From NCBI RefSeq assembly GCF_013626205.1, contig NZ_QHJE01000001.1, positions 2,336,501 to 2,400,500 of the forward strand: DNA of 64,000 nt, read 5' to 3'. Of the stretch, positions 59,708 through 64,000 are shown piece by piece; the first letter of the stretch is position 1, and each line of letters opens with the position of its first letter. The position numbers were made by a program, and so were the translations under genes. The notes under the pieces were generated by a model. The model was given only the letters and a program-made list of their open reading frames with translations. It had not been told where the DNA came from and did not search any database. The stretch is from Hyphomicrobium methylovorum. GTDB taxonomy: Bacteria > Pseudomonadota > Alphaproteobacteria > Rhizobiales > Hyphomicrobiaceae.

Positions 59708-61063
59708 TCAGGTCGAGAGATTGCCTGTGACGTGGATCGACTTGCTTGAAGCAGGTTCGCGCGCGAGATCGGGGCCCGTTAATTCGCCCAGGTTCATCGC
59801 GCGGATTGCGCCGTCCGTTGCGCCGGAAATCAGGTTGTTCGCGATCAAGCATTTGCCCGCATCGGGGTCGCCCGTGACGGATATTCCGACGCGCGCGGAG
59901 CGAATGACGTTTCCGGTCGCGGCGACGTCGCGCATGAACTTGCCCCATCCGATTTGAATGCCAACGGTTGGCGCGTTCTCGATTGTATTTCCCGAGACGA
60001 CTGCGTCGGCTTCGATGCCAATGCCTTCGCCACGCTTGTCCTCCGGTTCTGCCTCGCGGCGGAACAGGTTGCGGATGAGGTTGCCCTGCACGACGGCTAG
60101 CCTGCCGCCTTCATTGAAGTTGGTGACGGAAATTCCGGCCGCTGCTGTGTCGATGAGGTTGTTCGCGATGAGCGCGCCCTCGAAGCCGAACTCGGCGTAG
60201 ATCGCGACTTCGCCCAGACGTCCGCAGCTATTCGAGATGATCTGGATGTTGGAAGCCGCGTTACCCCGCACGGCACTGTAGGTGCAATCGGTGATGCGAT
60301 TTCCCGTTACGAGCACGCTGCCCCCGCGGAAGACGTTGATTCCGTTTCCATATTCTCCGGTCCCGCCCGCCGCGTTGCGAATCTGCGAGATGCGATTCTC
60401 CGAGACGATCGTGCCGTCTTCGCCGGGGGCCGACCGCCAGACGAGGATGCCGTTGTTTCCGCAATCGGAGACGGTGTTGCCCGCGATGGTGAGACCTTCG
60501 GCGTCGAGGCTCTTCAGTCCGGTGTCGATGCTTTTGGAGATGAAGATTGTTTCAATTCTCCCTCCGCATCCGGTCAGCGAAAGGGCGATCCCAACGCTGT
60601 TTGAGATTTCGAGATCGCTCAGGCGAATGGCGTGGCTTCGCGTCAGCGTGATGAGGCCGTCGCCGCGCTCGGGCGAAAAGGTTTTGTAAGCGCCATCAAA
60701 CGTCAGACCGGTCAGCACGAGGCCGTCGGCCTTGTCGCCGGTCAGGAATGCGTCTCCGCCAGCGAAAGATAGGGCCGTCGTGCGAGCCATTCCGAGCAGT
60801 CGTGTGCCGGAGCGGAGGCGAAGGTCTCCGACGACGAATTTTCCGGGAGGCAGGACGAGCGGCAAATCCTTTTCGGCGGCGGTGTCGATCGCGGCTTGCA
60901 GGGCGGCGGTCTGGTCGCGCTGTTCGTCGGGCGCGAGCGCGGGGGCAATGTCGGATGCGTTTGGAATGACTTTCGGCAGAACGCTATCCGCTGCTTGTAC
61001 ACCGGTCGCGGTTGCACCAAGGCCGAGGCCCGCGGCCAGCAGCGTGCGGCGGTCGAAGGTCAT
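59708..61063 (-). CDS. TIGR03808-type Tat-exported parallel beta-helix protein
   Basis: 451 residues. A Tat-type signal (FDRRTLLAAGLGLGA, ending QAAD) leads to repeated NNxIxxA/G-type units of a right-handed parallel beta-helix (for example ENRISQIRNAAGG, GNRITDCTYSAV and NNLIDTAAAGISV). The family is found in Hyphomicrobiales and has no established function; beta-helices often bind or cut polysaccharides, which is inference. Between pcp and recQ on the same strand. Confidence 0.85.
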   Translation of the reverse strand: MTFDRRTLLAAGLGLGATATGVQAADSVLPKVIPNASDIAPALAPDEQRDQTAALQAAIDTAAEKDLPLVLPPGKFVVGDLRLRSGTRLLGMARTTALSFAGGDAFLTGDKADGLVLTGLTFDGAYKTFSPERGDGLITLTRSHAIRLSDLEISNSVGIALSLTGCGGRIETIFISKSIDTGLKSLDAEGLTIAGNTVSDCGNNGILVWRSAPGEDGTIVSENRISQIRNAAGGTGEYGNGINVFRGGSVLVTGNRITDCTYSAVRGNAASNIQIISNSCGRLGEVAIYAEFGFEGALIANNLIDTAAAGISVTNFNEGGRLAVVQGNLIRNLFRREAEPEDKRGEGIGIEADAVVSGNTIENAPTVGIQIGWGKFMRDVAATGNVIRSARVGISVTGDPDAGKCLIANNLISGATDGAIRAMNLGELTGPDLAREPASSKSIHVTGNLST

Positions 61064-61161
61064 GTCAGGCTCCGGACGTTGATCTCTTGGCAGGAGAGCC
61101 AGCGAGGCGCGATCCGCGTTAAGCCGGAGTTAAGTTAGCGGGCAAGTGCCGTGCTTCTTGT

Positions 61162-61779
61162 CTAGGCGATGCCCTGTTTGATGATTTCGAGTGCGGCCGC
61201 CAGTGCCTTCTCGCGCGTGAGTGATGACGTCGTGAGATCGGCGGGGATGTGTATGAAGCCCACCCGACAGCGGTTGCCGTGTGTCTCGGCTTCGCGCAGC
61301 GAGTGATACAGGGCGGCATTACAGAGATAGCCTCCGGCGTCGTCGGATAGTTCGGCGGGGAAGCCTTTGTCCTTCAGGGTGGCGACGATGCGGTTTGCAT
61401 CGAGCGTGGCGGCGTAGCGTTCTTGATCGTTCGCCAGAAGGTATGCGGCGGGTGGCAGGGAATTGGCCGCGTCAGGTGCATTACGGCATTCATTTCGTGC
61501 CTGAGACTCGATGCGAAAGCCTTGCGTCTCAGCCGCGACGCCGAAGTGAAGCGCCAGGATAGGTGTAAGCCGCCGATGTAACGCGGCGATCATTCGGGGC
61601 ATGCGCGTCCATTCCACGGGGAGGATCGAAGCCGAGACAGTATAGTCCGGGAATGCCCGCCTGGCGCGACGCGCAAGGGCGCGGACAAGATCGCCCGACG
61701 CGTTTTCTCTTACGCCTGGGAACGGACCAAAGCCGGTCAGCAGGATGGCGGGGCGAGCTTGGCGGTCAGCGGCTGACAT
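61162..61779 (-). CDS. pcp: Pyrrolidone-carboxylate peptidase (peptidase C15)
   Basis: Removes N-terminal pyroglutamate from peptides. 205 residues. The catalytic triad fits: Glu91 in RIESQARN, Cys153 in GGYLCNAALYHS and His177 in VGFIHIP; the 24-residue Cys-His spacing equals that of characterised enzymes. The start MLLTGFGPFPG-like element (LLTGFGPFPGV) is a family hallmark. Confidence 0.88.
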   Translation of the reverse strand: MSAADRQARPAILLTGFGPFPGVRENASGDLVRALARRARRAFPDYTVSASILPVEWTRMPRMIAALHRRLTPILALHFGVAAETQGFRIESQARNECRNAPDAANSLPPAAYLLANDQERYAATLDANRIVATLKDKGFPAELSDDAGGYLCNAALYHSLREAETHGNRCRVGFIHIPADLTTSSLTREKALAAALEIIKQGIA

Positions 61780-61845
61780 AAGCGCGATTTAACACGATTG
61801 ATGCCGGTTGCGGGGGCCTTCAACGGGGGGCCACGTCTGCGGCGG

Positions 61846-62856
61846 TCATTCTGAGGGGAAACCCATCATCGACATCAGGCGCTCGACGGCAAGGGTCGGC
61901 AGCAATGTGCCATCGCGGACGGCCGCTTCGATGCCGGGCAGCTCGACGGCGACCTGGGGCTGAGCCCGGAGCGCGCCCATTAGCCGGTCTTCGAGCATGT
62001 CTCGCATCCAGGAGACGGCTTGCGACTGGCGACGCTCTTGAAACGTGCCGATGGCCGTCATCGTCTTGCGATGTTCGAGGATCTTCTCCCAGAGCTCCTT
62101 GAGCCCCTGATTGTTGAGCCCGGAAATGGTGAGCACGGGAGGAAACCATGCGGCGCCCGCCGGGGTGAAGATCTGCAGCGCGTGCTTATAGTCACCAACG
62201 GCGCGTTGGGCGCGGCGGACGTTATCGCCGTCGGCCTTGTTGATCGCGATCATGTCGGCGAGTTCGATGATGCCTTTCTTGATGCCTTGAAGGTCGTCGC
62301 CTCCGCCCGCTAGCAGCAGAACGAGAAAAAAATCGACCATATCGGCAACTGAAACTTCCGATTGGCCGACGCCGACCGTTTCGACAATCACGACATCGAA
62401 GCCTGCCGCTTCGACCAGCGCCATCGTCTCGCGCGTGCGCCGGGTGACGCCGCCGAGCGTGCCCGACGTTGGCGAGGGCCGAATGAAAGCGTTTCTCTCC
62501 TGCGAGAGCGCGCTCATGCGGGTCTTGTCGCCGAGGATCGACCCGCCCGTGCGTTTCGATGTCGGGTCGATCGCGAGCACGGCGACCTTGTGGCCTGCCG
62601 CGAGCAAGTTCATGCCGAGTTGATCGATGGTGGTCGACTTGCCAACCCCGGGGACGCCTGTGATGCCGAGCCGGACGGCATTGCCGGTGGTTGGCAGAAG
62701 CTCCTGCAACACGGTCTGCGCCAAACGGCGATGCGCGGGATTTGTGCTTTCAACCAGAGTGATGGCGCGCGCCAGAACGGATCGATCCCCGGCGGCGATA
62801 CCGGCGACGTAGTCAGGGACGGACATGCGGTGGGCAGGTGCGGCAGCGGCAGGCAT
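61846..62856 (-). CDS. meaB: Methylmalonyl-CoA mutase-associated GTPase MeaB
   Basis: G3E-family GTPase that loads and protects adenosylcobalamin in methylmalonyl-CoA mutase (and probably related mutases). 336 residues. GTPase motifs: GVPGVGKSTT (Walker A), ETVGVGQSE (Walker B side) and NKADGDN (NKxD). I use the ATG at 62856; another at 62826 (MSVPDYVAG) is equally possible, and neither has a good ribosome site. The mutase itself is not in this window. Confidence 0.92.
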   Translation of the reverse strand: MPAAAAPAHRMSVPDYVAGIAAGDRSVLARAITLVESTNPAHRRLAQTVLQELLPTTGNAVRLGITGVPGVGKSTTIDQLGMNLLAAGHKVAVLAIDPTSKRTGGSILGDKTRMSALSQERNAFIRPSPTSGTLGGVTRRTRETMALVEAAGFDVVIVETVGVGQSEVSVADMVDFFLVLLLAGGGDDLQGIKKGIIELADMIAINKADGDNVRRAQRAVGDYKHALQIFTPAGAAWFPPVLTISGLNNQGLKELWEKILEHRKTMTAIGTFQERRQSQAVSWMRDMLEDRLMGALRAQPQVAVELPGIEAAVRDGTLLPTLAVERLMSMMGFPSE

Positions 62857-63042
62857 CGGTCTTGGAGAAACCCCTTATCTTTCAATCGGACCATGGGCAG
62901 GATTGATGGCCACTGCAAGCCGTGATTTCGCCGCTGTCCCCGCCACAATCACCCGTCATATCAGGCAGGCAAGTTGCCGGGCACGCGGCGTACCCTTAAG
63001 GTTTTTCCGGGGTTGGGCTCAAAACGAAGTGGGGAGGGGGCG

Positions 63043-64000
63043 ATGGGATCGCTTTCCGATGTGAAGTCACGTCTTGGGCACGGGCGCGCTCATTGGCGGC
63101 CGGTTGGGATTTTTGTTGCGGCTTTGATCGGTTGCGGTGCGCTCGCGGCCTGCACCGAGGCGCCGCAGCACGCGCACCGAGGTCAAGAGAAGAGCGCGAC
63201 GGCCGCTCCGGAACAGAACGATGACGTCATCGCCGAGGCAACGCCGCCGCGAAAGCAGTCAGCCCGGCCGAGTCCCGTCCCTCGGAATGAAGGCGCGGTT
63301 CCTGCTCCTGCTGCACCGCCGCCTCCTGCGCCGATAACCGAATATCGCGAGGAACGCTCCGGGCGTGCTGCCGCGCCCGTGCCGAAAGCAGAGATGGAAC
63401 TGCCGCCAGCGGGTGGCGGAGCGCCGGTACCTTCTTCCCTTCCGCCTGCAGCCTCGATTGGTGCGGCTGGAGGAGCTGCGACTGCTGAGTCTAAGACTTA
63501 CGATGTCGTGCCGGTTTTCTACGGCACGGACCGCGCCGTTGAAGCGGACCCGAAGCGTCTGCAATTCGGCTCAGAGCGTGGGCACAAGCTCCAGCTCGGG
63601 CGGGCGCTCGTAACGGTGCCGTTGATTCACAAGGTGCCGCACATTGAACGGCCGTGGGTGATCGAGATCCCGTATTTCAAGGTCAAGGTCTACGAGGAAG
63701 CTGAAGATCCGGCCAAGCATTTCACGCTGCAGGAAATCGCCAGTCTCACGGAAGAGCAGATGCTGGCGCTCGTGAAAGAGCGGTTGGCGAAGGCGACGGC
63801 ATACAAAGACCATGCGTTCGTTTTCGTGCATGGCTTCAACACGTCATTCGACAGCGCGCTCTATCGGACGGCGCAGATTGCGTATGATCTGAAGTTTGAC
63901 GGCGCTCCGTTTCTTTATAGCTGGCCGTCCGGCGGCAAGGTCGCGAGCTATACTTACGACCGCGGCAGCGTAGAGCAGGCAGAGCCGTCGCTTGCGGAAT
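63043..64000 (+). CDS. Lipoprotein with a DUF900 alpha/beta hydrolase domain, cut by window edge
   Basis: The frame runs from ATG 63043 to the right edge (319 codons visible) without a stop. The N-terminus has a lipoprotein signal with LAAC (Cys37). A Pro/Ala-rich linker (about 40-145) is followed by VVPVFYGTDRAVE and the nucleophile-region VFVHGFNTSFDSAL, then FLYSWPSGG, the hallmarks of the DUF900 hydrolase family. It starts after a strong GGGGAGGGGG site. Substrate unknown; it is the only gene cut at the right edge. Confidence 0.85.
   Translation, partial: MGSLSDVKSRLGHGRAHWRPVGIFVAALIGCGALAACTEAPQHAHRGQEKSATAAPEQNDDVIAEATPPRKQSARPSPVPRNEGAVPAPAAPPPPAPITEYREERSGRAAAPVPKAEMELPPAGGGAPVPSSLPPAASIGAAGGAATAESKTYDVVPVFYGTDRAVEADPKRLQFGSERGHKLQLGRALVTVPLIHKVPHIERPWVIEIPYFKVKVYEEAEDPAKHFTLQEIASLTEEQMLALVKERLAKATAYKDHAFVFVHGFNTSFDSALYRTAQIAYDLKFDGAPFLYSWPSGGKVASYTYDRGSVEQAEPSLAE

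Overview
The window is a dense, GC-rich (about 60%) stretch of bacterial chromosome, almost entirely core genes. Several families point to an alphaproteobacterium of the order Hyphomicrobiales (Rhizobiales): a TrcR/DUF1013 cell-cycle regulator, DUF2093 and DUF4170 proteins, a TIGR03808 Tat-exported beta-helix protein, an alpha-type HisRS, an endonuclease-type MutL and a RibF-IleS-LspA cluster. A Hyphomicrobium-like methylotroph would fit (MeaB, GlcDEF, CobTS), but that is inference. I saw no transposase, integrase, prophage, CRISPR array, rRNA or tRNA gene.

Layout. 1-4.1 kb: end of pntB, a permuted NlpC/P60-like protein, an alpha/beta hydrolase, rpsU. 4.2-5.9 kb: purEK. 6.0-8.9 kb: ATP-dependent DNA ligase plus its MBL-fold exonuclease. 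8.9-11.2 kb: two small YdcH-like genes, a periplasmic catalase-like peroxidase, a small zinc-ribbon protein. 11.3-14.0 kb: an acyl-CoA synthetase and trcR. 14.2-19.9 kb: maoC-like, ribF, ileS, lspA and a lipoprotein. 20.2-23.0 kb: an M16 peptidase pair. 23.1-26.3 kb: pgi and mutL. 26.3-27.3 kb: bfr and bfd. 27.7-32.7 kb: a sugar transporter, a hydrolase, rsmD, a pseudouridine synthase, tadA and a patatin. 32.7-35.9 kb: purD, xseA, a DUF2093 gene. 35.9-42.0 kb: lipid A/Kdo genes (lpxK, a DUF374-WaaA fusion, an MsbA-like exporter, DUF4170) with a tyrosine phosphatase embedded. 42.3-46.0 kb: ubiA, rsmE, gshA and a small six-cysteine secreted protein. 46.2-52.1 kb: glcDEF running by overlapping codons into cobT and cobS. 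52.3-57.1 kb: a CelD/BioF2-type acyltransferase and hisS-hisZ-hisG. 57.2-64 kb: recQ, the TIGR03808 protein, pcp, meaB and the start of a DUF900 lipoprotein hydrolase.

How the genes fit together. Translational coupling (ATGA or GTGA overlaps, or abutting codons) defines several units: rluB-like/rsmD, DUF4170/ABC exporter, waaA fusion/lpxK, glcF/cobT/cobS, hisZ/hisG. The M16 pair has one subunit with the zinc motif and one without. HisG is the short form that needs HisZ. GlcDEF makes glyoxylate, and the coupled cobT-cobS complete cobalamin, the cofactor of the mutases that MeaB serves.

The points most worth a second look are the DUF374-WaaA gene fusion, a motif shared by the bfr and bfd upstream regions, a G-rich hairpin ahead of recQ, the glc-cob coupling, a mirror-symmetric six-cysteine protein, and a roughly 70-residue insertion in the DNA ligase. 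I did not find a clearly new multi-gene system; the region is mostly ordinary housekeeping.
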